A DNA stretch of 64,000 bases from Gluconacetobacter johannae (GTDB taxonomy: Bacteria > Pseudomonadota > Alphaproteobacteria > Acetobacterales > Acetobacteraceae): NCBI RefSeq assembly GCF_025994435.1, contig NZ_BAQK01000037.1:1-64000 (forward strand). The letters are read 5' to 3'. Position 1 is the stretch's first letter; every line of letters starts with the position of its first letter. Both the position numbers and the translations under genes were made by a program. Positions 8,476 to 16,999 of the stretch are shown in pieces. The notes below the pieces were generated by a model that saw nothing but the letters and a program-made list of their open reading frames with translations, made no database searches and had not been told where the DNA came from.

Positions 8476-9095
8476 CGGGCGTCGGCCCCGTAGCGCGCGC
8501 CCAGCATGTCGAGGGTGCGTATCCCGGCCTCGACGAATCCGGTGAATTTCTCGCCGCTATAGAGCGCAATCCACGGCCAGTAAGGGTTGCCCTCGCGCCG
8601 GGTCGCGGGGTCGGCATGCAATCGCGCGCCGATCTCGCCATATCCGATCAGGCACGGGGCCAGTGTCACGATCAGGTCCAGCAGGTCGCCAGTCTGCGCC
8701 CGGTCCAGGATGAAGCGCGTATAGGCCAGAAGCTCCAGTGATTCCGGCTGGCTTTGCATATCGGCCTCGGTCAGGCCCCAGGACGCGCAATACGAGATAT
8801 GCAGCGCCAGTTCGGTATCCAGCAGCCCGGTCACGATGGCCGAGGCGCCGCGCATGTCCTCCAGGGTGGCGCCCTTGTAGATGGCAAGGGCATAGGCGCG
8901 CGCATACTGGATCAGGTAGAGATAATCCTGCACCAGAAAGCGCCGGAATTCCGTCTCCGGCAGGCTGCCGTCGGCCAGGCCGCGCACGAAGGGGTGATGG
9001 ATGAAACGGTCCCAGTCTTCGGCGCTGTCATTCCGCAGCCGCCCCGCCAGCCCTTGTGTCAGCACGGGCCAATGCCGTTCCGCCGTCCATGTCAT
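8391..9095 (-). CDS. tenA: TenA family aminopyrimidine aminohydrolase (thiaminase II)
   Basis: 234 residues, all-helical TenA/PQQC fold. TenA salvages thiamin breakdown products by hydrolysing the amino group of the pyrimidine to give hydroxymethylpyrimidine. Likely active-site residues are the Asp in LVQDYLYL, the Cys in APCLIGYGEIG and the Glu in YSGEKF, matching Asp44, Cys135 and Glu205 of the Bacillus enzyme by motif. I saw no TPP riboswitch core (CTGATGAGA) upstream. It converges on gtrA with an 85-bp antisense overlap and is divergent from alaS. No other thiamin gene is in the window. Confidence 0.9.
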   Translation of the reverse strand: MTWTAERHWPVLTQGLAGRLRNDSAEDWDRFIHHPFVRGLADGSLPETEFRRFLVQDYLYLIQYARAYALAIYKGATLEDMRGASAIVTGLLDTELALHISYCASWGLTEADMQSQPESLELLAYTRFILDRAQTGDLLDLIVTLAPCLIGYGEIGARLHADPATRREGNPYWPWIALYSGEKFTGFVEAGIRTLDMLGARYGADARYPMLLSEFRTSVRLEAAFWLAGQSGPL

Positions 9096-9254
9096 GATGA
9101 TATTCCCCCATATTCGTGAACGGCGCGCGCCCGGCCGGACGCGCGATTCGACCGTCGCGTGTGGCTCTACTCTTCCTGCGGCGCGCGCCCTGCGCTAGGT
9201 GATGAGGACCGAGGTCTCCGATTTCCTCCATTACAGGATCGTCTGTCTCCCGCC

Positions 9255-11906
9255 ATGTCCACAACCAACGATATCCGCGCGGCTTTTCTCGACTATTTCG
9301 CGGCGAACGGTCATCAGATCGTTCCCTCGTCCTCTCTTGTGCCGCGCAACGACCCGACCCTGCTGTTCACCAATGCGGGAATGGTCCAGTTCAAGAACGT
9401 GTTTACCGGCCAGGAAACCCGGCCCTATTCGCGTGCCACGACCGCCCAGAAGGTCGTGCGGGCCGGCGGAAAACATAACGACCTGGACAATGTCGGCTAC
9501 ACCGCCCGCCATCACACGTTCTTCGAGATGATGGGCAATTTCTCGTTCGGCGATTATTTCAAGGCGCAGGCGATCGAATATGCCTGGACACTGATTACCC
9601 GCAACTTCGGCCTGCCGCGCGACAGGCTGCTGGTCACCGTCTATGCCGATGACGAGGAAGCGGCCGCCTTGTGGCGCAAGATCGCCGGCCTGCCCGACGA
9701 TCGGATCATCCGCATCGCGACGTCCGACAATTTCTGGCGCATGGGCGACACCGGCCCCTGCGGCCCGTGTTCCGAGATCTTCTACGACCATGGACCCGAC
9801 GTCCCCGGCGGCCCTCCCGGCTCGCCCGACGAGGACGGCGACCGGTTCGTCGAGATCTGGAACCTGGTGTTCATGCAGTTCTTCGAGGACCCGCCGGGCG
9901 TGCGTTCGCCCCTGCCCCGCCCGTCGATCGACACCGGCATGGGGCTGGAGCGCTTCGCGGCGATCATGCAGGGCAAGCGCGACAATTATGACACCGATAC
10001 CTTCCGCGCGCTGATCCTGGCCTCGGCCGAGGCGACGGGGCAGGATCCGGACGGGCCGTTCCGGTCCAGCCATCGCGTGGTCGCCGACCATCTGCGCTCC
10101 ACCTCGTTCCTGATCGCCGACGGCGTGCTGCCCGCCAAGGACGGGCGCGGCTACGTCCTGCGCCGCATCATGCGCCGGGCCATGCGTCACCTGCACATGA
10201 TGGGCACGCGCGAGACGGTGTTCCACAAGCTGGTGCCCACGCTGGTCCGCCAGATGGGCGCCGCCTACCCCGAACTGGTGCAGGCCGAGGCCCTGATCCG
10301 CGAGACGATGCGCGGCGAGGAGGAACGGTTCAAGGCGATGCTCGATCGCGGGCTGGCGCTGCTGGCCGACGAAACCGCGCATCTGGGCGACGGCCAGCCC
10401 CTGCCGGGCGACGTGGCGTTCAAACTGTACGACACGTTCGGCTTCCCGCTGGACCTGACGCAGGACGCCCTGCGCGGCAGCAGCCATGCGGTCGATGTCG
10501 CGGGCTTCGACCAGGCGATGCAGGTGCAGCGCGCGCGCGCGCGCGCCGCCTGGTCGGGCTCGGGCGATACTGCGACCGAAACCGCGTGGTTCGAGGCCCG
10601 CGACCGCTTCGGCGCCAGCGAATTCCTGGGCTACACCACCGAACAGGCCGATGCCGAAATCCAGGCCATCGTCAGCGGCGGCCTGTCGGTGACCGAGGCC
10701 GTGGCCGGCGCCGAGGTCGCGCTGCTGCTGAACCAGACGCCGTTCTATGGCGAAAGCGGCGGGCAGGTGGGCGATACCGGCCTGATTACCGCGCCGGGCC
10801 TGCGCGTCGCCGTGACCGACACGCAGAAGCGCCTGGGCGACCTGATGGTCCATTACGGTACGGTGATCGAGGGCACGGTCCGGGTCGGGCAGGCCGTCAC
10901 CGCGACCGTGGACCATGACCGCCGCAGCGCCATCCGCGCCCACCATTCGGCCACCCACCTGCTGCACGAGGCGCTGCGCCGCCGCCTGGGCACGCATGTC
11001 GCCCAGAAGGGCAGCCTGAACGCGCCCGATCGCCTGCGCTTCGACATCAGCCAGCCCCGGCCGATCACGCCCGAGGAAATCGCGGACATCGAGGCCGAGG
11101 TCAACGCCCGCATCCGCGAGAACAGCCCCGTCGTCACCCGCCCGATGTCGCAGGACGAAGCCGTCGCCATGGGCGCCATGGCCCTGTTCGGCGAGAAATA
11201 CGGCGACGAGGTCCGCGTGGTGTTCATGGGCGCCCCCGACGACGACCGTCCGGCCTGGTCCATCGAACTGTGCGGCGGCACCCATGTCGGCCGCACCGGC
11301 GATATCGGCCTGTTCCGCATCACGTCGGAAGGCGGCGTGTCGGCCGGTATCCGCCGGATCGAGGCCGTGACCGGCAAGGCGGCCGAACAGGCGGCCGTGG
11401 CGACCGAACAGCGCCTGGAACAGATGGCCGCGATGCTGCGCGTCTCGGCGGCCGAGGCGCCGGAGCGCCTGGCGGTGATCCTGGAAGAACGCAAGGCGAT
11501 GGAACGCCTTGTATCCGACCTGCAGCGCAAGCTGGCCAGCGGGGGGGACAGCGCCAGCGCGACCGAGACGATCGGCGGCGTGGGCCTCATCGCCCGCAAT
11601 GTCGGCGACCTGCCGGCCCGGGAACTGAAGCCGCTGGCCGACGCCCTGCGCAAGCAGGTCGGCTCCGGCGTCGTGGCGCTGGTCTCCACCGCCGACGGCA
11701 AGGGCAGCCTGGTGGTGGCGGTGACGGGCGACCTGACCGAACGCCTGGACGCGGTCGAACTGGTCCGCCTGGCCAGCGCCGCCATGGGCGGCAAGGGCGG
11801 CGGCGGACGTCGCGACATGGCGCAGGCCGGCGGCCCCGACATCGCCCAGGCCGAAGCGGGCCTGGAGGCCGTTCGCGCGGCCCTGCGGGCGCTGCCCACG
11901 GCCTGA
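9255..11906 (+). CDS. alaS: Alanine-tRNA ligase
   Basis: 883 residues, the normal length. The start MSTTNDIRAAFLDYF at 9255 fits the family; the frame is open 32 codons further but without homology. Motifs: FTNAGMVQFKNVF (motif 1 area), RHHTFFEMMGNFSFGDYF, TGMGLERF, and the editing-domain zinc ligands HHSATHLLH and CGGTHV, followed by a C-terminal coiled coil and DHHA1 Gly-rich domain (MGGKGGGG). It charges tRNA-Ala and edits mischarged Ser/Gly. It is monocistronic, followed by a GC hairpin. Confidence 0.97.
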   Translation: MSTTNDIRAAFLDYFAANGHQIVPSSSLVPRNDPTLLFTNAGMVQFKNVFTGQETRPYSRATTAQKVVRAGGKHNDLDNVGYTARHHTFFEMMGNFSFGDYFKAQAIEYAWTLITRNFGLPRDRLLVTVYADDEEAAALWRKIAGLPDDRIIRIATSDNFWRMGDTGPCGPCSEIFYDHGPDVPGGPPGSPDEDGDRFVEIWNLVFMQFFEDPPGVRSPLPRPSIDTGMGLERFAAIMQGKRDNYDTDTFRALILASAEATGQDPDGPFRSSHRVVADHLRSTSFLIADGVLPAKDGRGYVLRRIMRRAMRHLHMMGTRETVFHKLVPTLVRQMGAAYPELVQAEALIRETMRGEEERFKAMLDRGLALLADETAHLGDGQPLPGDVAFKLYDTFGFPLDLTQDALRGSSHAVDVAGFDQAMQVQRARARAAWSGSGDTATETAWFEARDRFGASEFLGYTTEQADAEIQAIVSGGLSVTEAVAGAEVALLLNQTPFYGESGGQVGDTGLITAPGLRVAVTDTQKRLGDLMVHYGTVIEGTVRVGQAVTATVDHDRRSAIRAHHSATHLLHEALRRRLGTHVAQKGSLNAPDRLRFDISQPRPITPEEIADIEAEVNARIRENSPVVTRPMSQDEAVAMGAMALFGEKYGDEVRVVFMGAPDDDRPAWSIELCGGTHVGRTGDIGLFRITSEGGVSAGIRRIEAVTGKAAEQAAVATEQRLEQMAAMLRVSAAEAPERLAVILEERKAMERLVSDLQRKLASGGDSASATETIGGVGLIARNVGDLPARELKPLADALRKQVGSGVVALVSTADGKGSLVVAVTGDLTERLDAVELVRLASAAMGGKGGGGRRDMAQAGGPDIAQAEAGLEAVRAALRALPTA
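10529..10546. repeat. (GC)9 dinucleotide tract inside alaS
   Basis: Nine GC dinucleotides in a row, coding for an Arg-Ala repeat in alaS. Such tracts can slip during replication or form Z-DNA, but here the reading frame is intact and the tract falls in a variable linker of the protein. Confidence 0.8.
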
Positions 11907-11915
11907 CCCACATGC

Positions 11916-11942
11916 CCCGCCCCCTTCTTTTCGGGGGGCGGG
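11916..11942 (+). terminator. GC-rich hairpin after alaS
   Basis: A perfect nine-base stem (CCCGCCCCC / GGGGGCGGG) with a TTCTTTTC loop, ten bases after the alaS stop. The following bases are TCATGACGG, so there is no T-run; it may work as a weak or Rho-assisted terminator or an mRNA end stabiliser. Confidence 0.55.
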
Positions 11943-11978
11943 TCATGACGGCCGTCTTTCAAATCGCGTCGCGTCACT

Positions 11979-11991
11979 GACATAGTATGTC
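11979..11991. promoter_or_regulatory. Inverted repeat GACATA-G-TATGTC upstream of carbonic anhydrase gene
   Basis: A 13-bp perfect inverted repeat with one central base, about 140 bp before the carbonic anhydrase ATG and in the middle of the alaS-carbonic anhydrase gap. Its half-site length and AT content suit a dimeric regulator. No regulator gene is adjacent, so the assignment is only a candidate operator. Confidence 0.35.
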
Positions 11992-12129
11992 CTGGGACGG
12001 ATCTGGTGGAACTCCGTATTTTCGCCATCCGTTAACGTGCTAGTCTTACAAGGCACGGATCATGCCACCGCCCCACCTGTCCTGGAGGCTGGAGGGGCAT
12101 GGTTCTCACCTCGGAATACAGGGACACCC

Positions 12130-12825
12130 ATGGCCGACACCAAAGCCAAGACGACACTGATCGAGCTTCTGCAGGGCGTGGAAAAATTCAATTCCGAGGT
12201 CTTTCCGCAGAATCGCGAGCTGTTCGCCGAACTGGCCGGCCAGCAATCCCCCAACACGCTGTTCATCGCCTGCGCCGACAGCCGCGTGAATCCCAGCATG
12301 ATTACCCAGACGCAGCCGGGTGACCTGTTCGTGCTGCGCAATATCGGCAACATCGTTCCCGCCTACGGCGAAATGCTGGGCGGCGTGTCGTCGGCCATCG
12401 AATATGCGGTGCTGGCGCTGGGCGTGTCGCACATCATCGTCTGCGGCCATTCCGACTGCGGTGCGATGAAGGCGCTGCTGGACGATCCGGCCAAGCTGAC
12501 CAGGATGCCCACCGTGGCATCGTGGCTGCGTAATGCCGAAGCCGCGCGCGCGGTTGCCGGCGCGCTGCGGGCGACCGACGCCGGCCCCGAATCCGTGCGG
12601 AGCCTGGCCGAGCAGAACGTCCTGCTCCAGATCGCGCACCTGCGTACGCATCCGGCCGTGGCGGCGGCGCTGGCACGCAACGAACTGATCCTGCAGGGCT
12701 GGTTCTACGACATCGCCAGCGGCGAAGTCGCCGTCCTGGACGAAACCACCCGCCACACCATCCATGTCGACGAAGCCATCGCCCGGCTGCGCGGCACGCC
12801 CGACGACCCCGCGCCGGCGGCGTAA
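12130..12825 (+). CDS. Beta-class carbonic anhydrase
   Basis: 231 residues. It interconverts CO2 and bicarbonate, supplying bicarbonate for carboxylases such as acetyl-CoA carboxylase. The zinc ligands Cys48, His107 and Cys110 and the Asp50-Arg52 dyad are all present (IACADSRV and CGHSDCGAM). ATG 12130 follows an AGGGAC ribosome site and gives the usual family N-terminus (LLQGVEKFNSEVFPQNRELF); an earlier in-frame start at 12037 is unlikely. No signal peptide, so cytoplasmic. The next gene begins 12 bp after the stop and may be co-transcribed. Confidence 0.94.
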   Translation: MADTKAKTTLIELLQGVEKFNSEVFPQNRELFAELAGQQSPNTLFIACADSRVNPSMITQTQPGDLFVLRNIGNIVPAYGEMLGGVSSAIEYAVLALGVSHIIVCGHSDCGAMKALLDDPAKLTRMPTVASWLRNAEAARAVAGALRATDAGPESVRSLAEQNVLLQIAHLRTHPAVAAALARNELILQGWFYDIASGEVAVLDETTRHTIHVDEAIARLRGTPDDPAPAA

Positions 12826-12837
12826 TCCGGGCCGATC

Positions 12838-13713
12838 GTGCGCCGGCTCGTCCGCGCCCTGCTTCTCTGCGCGGGGATGCCGGCGTTCTGGGCCGTTCCG
12901 GCGGCCCAATGCCGGACGATCAAGATCTCGACCTGGAACCTGGACTGGCTGACCGACCGTCCGGCGGGCGACCCCGCCCTGCCGCCCGACGTGCGCCCCC
13001 GCGACCCGGACGACCTGCGCCGGCTTGCGGCCTATGCGACACGCCTGGACGCCGACCTGGTCGGGTTCGAGGAAGTGGATTCCGCCCCGCTGGCAGCAAA
13101 GCTGTTCCCCCCTGGGCGCTACCGGATCGTGATGGCCGGCGACCATGTGGTGCAGCACAGCGGCATGGCCGTCGCATCCGGCCTGACGATCGAACGTCAT
13201 CCCGATCTTGCGACGCTGGACGTCTATCCCCCCGATGCGCCACACCATTTGCGCGCCGGCGTGGACGTCACGATCGGGGACGGCACGGCCAGCCTCCGCA
13301 TTCTGGTCGTCCATCTGAAGGCCGGGTGCCGCGACGCCCCGCCGGGCGACCGGCGACCGGCCTGCCGGGCCCTGGACCGGCAGATGGCCGTCCTGCGCGA
13401 CTGGATCACGGAACGGCAGGACGAGGGGGTGCCGTTCGCGGTCATGGGCGATTTCAATCGCGAACTGACCCCGGCCGATCCCTTCATGCGCGCCTTGCAG
13501 GACGACGGCCCGCTGACCCTGGTGACGGCGGGACGGGCCACCCCCTGCTGGGGTGGCGCCTATTTCATCGACCATCTGCTGCTGGGCAACACGGCACGAA
13601 ACTGGCTGCAACCCGGTAGCCTGCGGGTCCTGACCTATGACCAGCGGGACCCGGCCCAGGCATGGCGTCTATCCGACCATTGCCCGGTGTCGGTCCGCCT
13701 GGCGATGCCGTAA
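12838..13713 (+). CDS. Secreted endonuclease/exonuclease/phosphatase family protein
   Basis: 291 residues from a GTG start. A signal peptide (positive RRLVR, then ALLLCAGMPAFWAVPAAQ) precedes an EEP-fold domain. Metal and catalytic motifs are visible: STWNLDWL (Asn), GFEEVDS (Glu), the mid-protein HLKAGC region, MGDFNRE (Asp and Asn) and LSDHCPV (Asp-His). The family contains DNase I-like nucleases, sphingomyelinases and inositol phosphatases; the periplasmic location suggests nucleic-acid or phospholipid breakdown, but the substrate cannot be read from the sequence. It lies 12 bp behind the carbonic anhydrase gene and 27 bp before an aldo/keto reductase gene. Confidence 0.85.
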   Translation: MRRLVRALLLCAGMPAFWAVPAAQCRTIKISTWNLDWLTDRPAGDPALPPDVRPRDPDDLRRLAAYATRLDADLVGFEEVDSAPLAAKLFPPGRYRIVMAGDHVVQHSGMAVASGLTIERHPDLATLDVYPPDAPHHLRAGVDVTIGDGTASLRILVVHLKAGCRDAPPGDRRPACRALDRQMAVLRDWITERQDEGVPFAVMGDFNRELTPADPFMRALQDDGPLTLVTAGRATPCWGGAYFIDHLLLGNTARNWLQPGSLRVLTYDQRDPAQAWRLSDHCPVSVRLAMP

Positions 13714-13740
13714 GGTCGTGACCTGAAAGGACATTACGGG

Positions 13741-14703
13741 ATGGAACAGCGTCACCTTGGCCGCTCCGGCCTGATCGTCTCGGCCGTCGGGCTGGGCTGC
13801 AACAATCTGGGCGGCCGCATCGACCTCGAAGACTCCCGCGCGGTGGTGCATCAGGCGCTGGACAGCGGCATCACGCTGTTCGACGTGGCCGATGTGTATG
13901 GCCGGCGCGAAGCCCATTACGGCGCGTCGGAGGAGGCGCTGGGCGCCATCCTGGGGCCGCGCCGCAACGATATCGTGCTGGCGACGAAATTCGGCATGCC
14001 GATGGATGCCGAAGGCCGCAGGCAGGGCGCCTCCCGCCGCTACATCCGCGACGCCGTCGAGGCCAGCCTGCGACGTTTGCGTACCGACCGCATCGACCTC
14101 TACCAGGTCCACACCCCCGACCCGGCAACCCCGATCGAGGAGACGCTGCGCGCGCTGGACGATCTAATCCGCGACGGCAAGGTGCTGTATGCCGGATGCT
14201 CCAACTTCCCGGCCTGGCAGGTCGCCGATGCACAGCATGTGGCGCGGGCGGCCGGGCTGGCCGGTTTCATTTCCTGTCAGGACGAACTGTCGCTGCTGGC
14301 ACGCGGCGCCGAACGCGCCCTGATCCCGGCGATGCGGCATTTCGGGCTGGGCCTGCTGCCCTATTTCCCGCTGGCCAGCGGCGTGCTGACCGGCAAATAC
14401 CGCCGCGACACCCCCCTTCCCGAAGGCAGCCGCCTCGGCGCATGGACCTATCTGCGCGACCGCTACCTGACCGACGCGAACTGGACGCTGCTGGAGGGGC
14501 TGGCCGCCGTCGCCGACACGCACGGCCGGACCCTGACCGAACTGGCGTTCGGATGGCTGCTGGCGCACGATCTGGTGGGGTCGGTCATCGCCGGCGCCAC
14601 CCGGCCCGCGCAGGTGCTGGCCAATGTGGCCGCCGCCGCGCGTCCCCTGTCGACCGCCGAACGGGACGCGATCGCGGCCGTGCTGCCGTCCAACGCCGCC
14701 TGA
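13741..14703 (+). CDS. Aldo/keto reductase
   Basis: 320 residues, TIM-barrel NADPH-dependent oxidoreductase of the bacterial AKR group that includes YajO/Tas-like proteins. The catalytic tetrad is intact by motif: Asp48 and Tyr53 in FDVADVYG, Lys83 in ATKFG, and His124 in YQVHTPD. The C-terminal cofactor region (SVIAGATRPAQVLAN) is typical. It reduces aldehydes or ketones; the natural substrate is unknown. An AAGGAC ribosome site precedes the ATG. Third in a closely spaced plus-strand trio with the carbonic anhydrase and EEP genes, though functions do not suggest a pathway. Confidence 0.92.
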   Translation: MEQRHLGRSGLIVSAVGLGCNNLGGRIDLEDSRAVVHQALDSGITLFDVADVYGRREAHYGASEEALGAILGPRRNDIVLATKFGMPMDAEGRRQGASRRYIRDAVEASLRRLRTDRIDLYQVHTPDPATPIEETLRALDDLIRDGKVLYAGCSNFPAWQVADAQHVARAAGLAGFISCQDELSLLARGAERALIPAMRHFGLGLLPYFPLASGVLTGKYRRDTPLPEGSRLGAWTYLRDRYLTDANWTLLEGLAAVADTHGRTLTELAFGWLLAHDLVGSVIAGATRPAQVLANVAAAARPLSTAERDAIAAVLPSNAA

Positions 14704-14733
14704 ACCGGTCCGGCCCGCCGGTTCCTGGCGTCA

Positions 14734-14871
14734 TCAGGTCGGCCAGACACCCGAAAAATGGGCGGCGTGCCAGCCGACGCCCAGCATGACGATCACGAAC
14801 AAAATCGCCCCCATCAGTTGGAATATGTCCCTCACCGGGGCCTGCTGCGGCGGATTCACGATTTCGGGCAT
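14734..14871 (-). CDS. Small single-pass membrane protein (45 aa)
   Basis: A 45-codon frame starting MPEIVNPPQQAPVRDIFQLM followed by one transmembrane helix (GAILFVIVMLGVGW) and a short tail ending SGVWPT, with two stop codons in tandem. An AGGGGGGA Shine-Dalgarno lies 7 nt before the ATG, stronger than that of many long genes here. It is convergent with the aldo/keto reductase gene (30 bp between stops). The function is unknown; the layout (cytosolic N-terminus, single helix) resembles small inner-membrane subunits or regulators. Confidence 0.68.
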   Translation of the reverse strand: MPEIVNPPQQAPVRDIFQLMGAILFVIVMLGVGWHAAHFSGVWPT

Positions 14872-15096
14872 GCGCTATCCCCCCTGAAAACCCTCGATTT
14901 CCATAATTCTGCATAGCCGTCGCGCGGTCGATACGAAAAGGCCGGAATATATATTTTCCCGCCAGGGTGACAGGATCGTGTCCAGGCTGCCCCCCTGACG
15001 CGCGTGAAACGATCTTAAACTGGTTTTCACTGGCCGGCATCCGAACCGCACGGACATACTGCCCGCCCTGCCCCTCGCCGTTGCAGGAGAACGGAC

Positions 15097-15696
15097 ATGA
15101 CCGTATCCCGACGCGCCTTCCAGAGCCTGCTGGCCGGCCTGGGCCTGTCCCTGACAGGTCGCCAGGCCCAGGCCGCCGGTCGAACCGGCGGGCACGACAT
15201 CGACTCGTTCATGCTGCCGCGCAACGACTGGGTTCCGAACAACGACCATCTGCCGGTGCTGTACTACCGCAATGCGGTCGCCCTGCGCCCCGACGACCCG
15301 GCGGCGGGGTTCGAGGACCTGTTCACCGCAAACGGATGGCCGCCCCGATGGCGCTGGGGCGTCTATCGTTTCCACCATTATCATTCCACGGCGCACGAAG
15401 TGCTGGGCGTCGCCTCGGGTTCGGCCCGCCTGATGCTGGGCGGGCCGGGGGGCCGCATCGTCGATGTCAGCGCGGGCGATGTCGTCGTCCTGCCCGCCGG
15501 CACGGGGCATCGCAATCTGGGTTCCGACGATACGTTCCTGGTGGTCGGGGCCTATCCGCCCGGCCAGGATTTCGACCTGCAACGCGGCCCCCTGCCGCCC
15601 GATGCCCTGGCCCGGATGAACCATGTTCCCTTCCCCGCCAGCGACCCGGTCACCGGGGCCGCGGGCTCCCTTCCCGCCTTGTGGCACCAGACCTGA
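15097..15696 (+). CDS. Cupin-fold protein with predicted Tat signal
   Basis: 199 residues. The N-terminus MTVSRRAFQSLLAGLGLSLTG has an SRRxF twin-arginine motif and a mild hydrophobic stretch ending near QAQA, so it is probably exported folded by the Tat system. The mature part is a single cupin barrel: HHYHSTAHEVLGVASGSA gives the first motif with metal-binding His, and GDVVVLPAGTGH the second. Family members annotated as cupins of unknown function have this arrangement. AGGAGA precedes the ATG. The next gene starts 8 bp after the stop and also carries a Tat-like signal, suggesting a periplasmic pair. Confidence 0.82.
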   Translation: MTVSRRAFQSLLAGLGLSLTGRQAQAAGRTGGHDIDSFMLPRNDWVPNNDHLPVLYYRNAVALRPDDPAAGFEDLFTANGWPPRWRWGVYRFHHYHSTAHEVLGVASGSARLMLGGPGGRIVDVSAGDVVVLPAGTGHRNLGSDDTFLVVGAYPPGQDFDLQRGPLPPDALARMNHVPFPASDPVTGAAGSLPALWHQT

Positions 15697-15704
15697 CGCA
15701 TGAG

Positions 15705-16424
15705 ATGACCGAGCATAATCCAGCCCTTCGACGCCGTACCGTTCTGGGCGCGTTGTCCGCCCTGTTCATCCCCACCGCGTCGCATGCCGACGCCCCCCTG
15801 CGGATCGGCACGATCGGCGCCGGACATGTCGGCGGCACGCTGGGCGGCCTGTGGATCCGGGCAGGACATCCGGTCATGTTCTCGGCCCGCGACATCGCAG
15901 AGGCCCGGTCGGTCGCCGCCGGACTGGGGCCGCTGGCCCAGGCCGGCACCCCGGACCAGGCGGCCCGGTTCGGGGACGTGGTGCTGCTGGCGGTTCCCTA
16001 TGGCGCGCTGCCGGCGATCGGCGCGGCGCTGCATGGCGTGCTTGCAGGGAAAATCGTCATCGACGCCTGCAACCCCTACCCCTGGCGCGACGGGGACGTG
16101 GCGCGCCAGGCGCGCGAACAGGGCGCGGGCGTCACCACCCAATCGTTCTTTCCCGGCGCGCATGTCGTGCGGGCCTTCAACTCCGAGGACATGAGCACGA
16201 TCGACGCCGAGGCGCACCGCACGCCGCCGTTGCTGGGCATTCCCTTCGCCGGCGACGATCCGGCCGCGACCCGCAGTGTCGCGGGCCTGATCCGCGACGC
16301 GGGGTTCGATCCCGTCGCGGCCGGTCCGCTGTCGGCGGCGCGCCTGTTCCAACCCGGCACGCCGGGATTCGAGGCCGACCTGACGGCCCCCGAACTGCGC
16401 CGCCGGCTGGGGCTGCCGTCATGA
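15705..16424 (+). CDS. NADP(H)-binding Rossmann oxidoreductase (F420-reductase-like) with Tat-like signal
   Basis: 239 residues. After LRRRTVLGALSALFIPTASHA, which reads as a twin-arginine signal (RRRTVL), comes a Rossmann domain opening IGTIGAGHVGGTLGG (GxGxxG) and matching COG2085-type dinucleotide-binding enzymes (F420H2:NADP oxidoreductase, NADP_oxidoreductase coenzyme F420-dependent fold), with VLLAVPYGALP and VRAFNSEDM. Family members are usually cytoplasmic, so a secretion signal is notable. ATG 15705 was chosen because it gives the signal; the frame is open for 738 bp upstream through the cupin gene. The electron acceptor or substrate is not known. Confidence 0.8.
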   Translation: MTEHNPALRRRTVLGALSALFIPTASHADAPLRIGTIGAGHVGGTLGGLWIRAGHPVMFSARDIAEARSVAAGLGPLAQAGTPDQAARFGDVVLLAVPYGALPAIGAALHGVLAGKIVIDACNPYPWRDGDVARQAREQGAGVTTQSFFPGAHVVRAFNSEDMSTIDAEAHRTPPLLGIPFAGDDPAATRSVAGLIRDAGFDPVAAGPLSAARLFQPGTPGFEADLTAPELRRRLGLPS

Positions 16425-16444
16425 CGGCAGCCTGACGACCACTG

Positions 16445-16999
16445 TCAGATCGCGGGCGGCCCCGACAGGACGTTCGACTGCCGCAGGGCCAGGCCGAACT
16501 GGATCCAGCCGATGCCCGCCGCGATCAGTTCCACCGCGATGAATGTGCCGATCAGCCACAGCCCCGACCACGGCAAGGTCAGGTACAGGCACACCCCGAC
16601 CAGCAGGCTGATAAGGCCGCCGCCCAGGACGATCCACCATCCGTTCAGTTCGCTGTGGCGCGCCGCGATAATCATCCGCATGGTCCCGGACACGATCAGG
16701 CAGACCGATATGAACACCGTCAGCACGATGGACCCGCTGACCGGCTCCTTCATCAGCAGGACGCCGCCGGCGACGTAGAGCAGCCCGCCCAGAAGCGACA
16801 GGGCGAATCCCCCCCAGTCGCGCACGGCGAAAGCGTGGAACAGCTGCGCTGCGCCGGCGATGACCAGCAGGATGCCGATGATGACCGTGCTGGCCAGCGT
16901 GACGGAAATCGCATCGACCCACGCGACGATGCCCAGCGCGATGGAAACCAGCCCCAGCAGGACGAACAGTCCCCAACGCTGCGTGAACGGAGTAGCCAT
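16445..16999 (-). CDS. HdeD family acid-resistance membrane protein
   Basis: 184 residues with six transmembrane helices in three tandem hairpins, the HdeD fold (WGLFVLLGLVSIALGIVAW opening, LLVIAGAAQLFHAF, GGLLYVAGGVLLMKEP, GWWIVLGGGLISLLVGV). HdeD of E. coli is an inner-membrane protein important for acid resistance at high cell density; the biochemical role is not known. In an acid-producing bacterium such a function makes sense. ATG 16999 follows AAGGAG closely. Convergent with the oxidoreductase and divergent from rpsD. Confidence 0.9.
   Translation of the reverse strand: MATPFTQRWGLFVLLGLVSIALGIVAWVDAISVTLASTVIIGILLVIAGAAQLFHAFAVRDWGGFALSLLGGLLYVAGGVLLMKEPVSGSIVLTVFISVCLIVSGTMRMIIAARHSELNGWWIVLGGGLISLLVGVCLYLTLPWSGLWLIGTFIAVELIAAGIGWIQFGLALRQSNVLSGPPAI

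Noticed and set aside
9096..9254. TPP riboswitch ahead of tenA
   Set aside because: No CTGATGAGA core or matching helices in the leader on the minus strand.
9231..11285. Very long open frame (684 codons) antisense to alaS
   Set aside because: Typical GC-rich shadow: composition is dominated by Gly, Arg, Ala, Gln and His, no recognisable domain, no ribosome site, and alaS on the other strand is certain.
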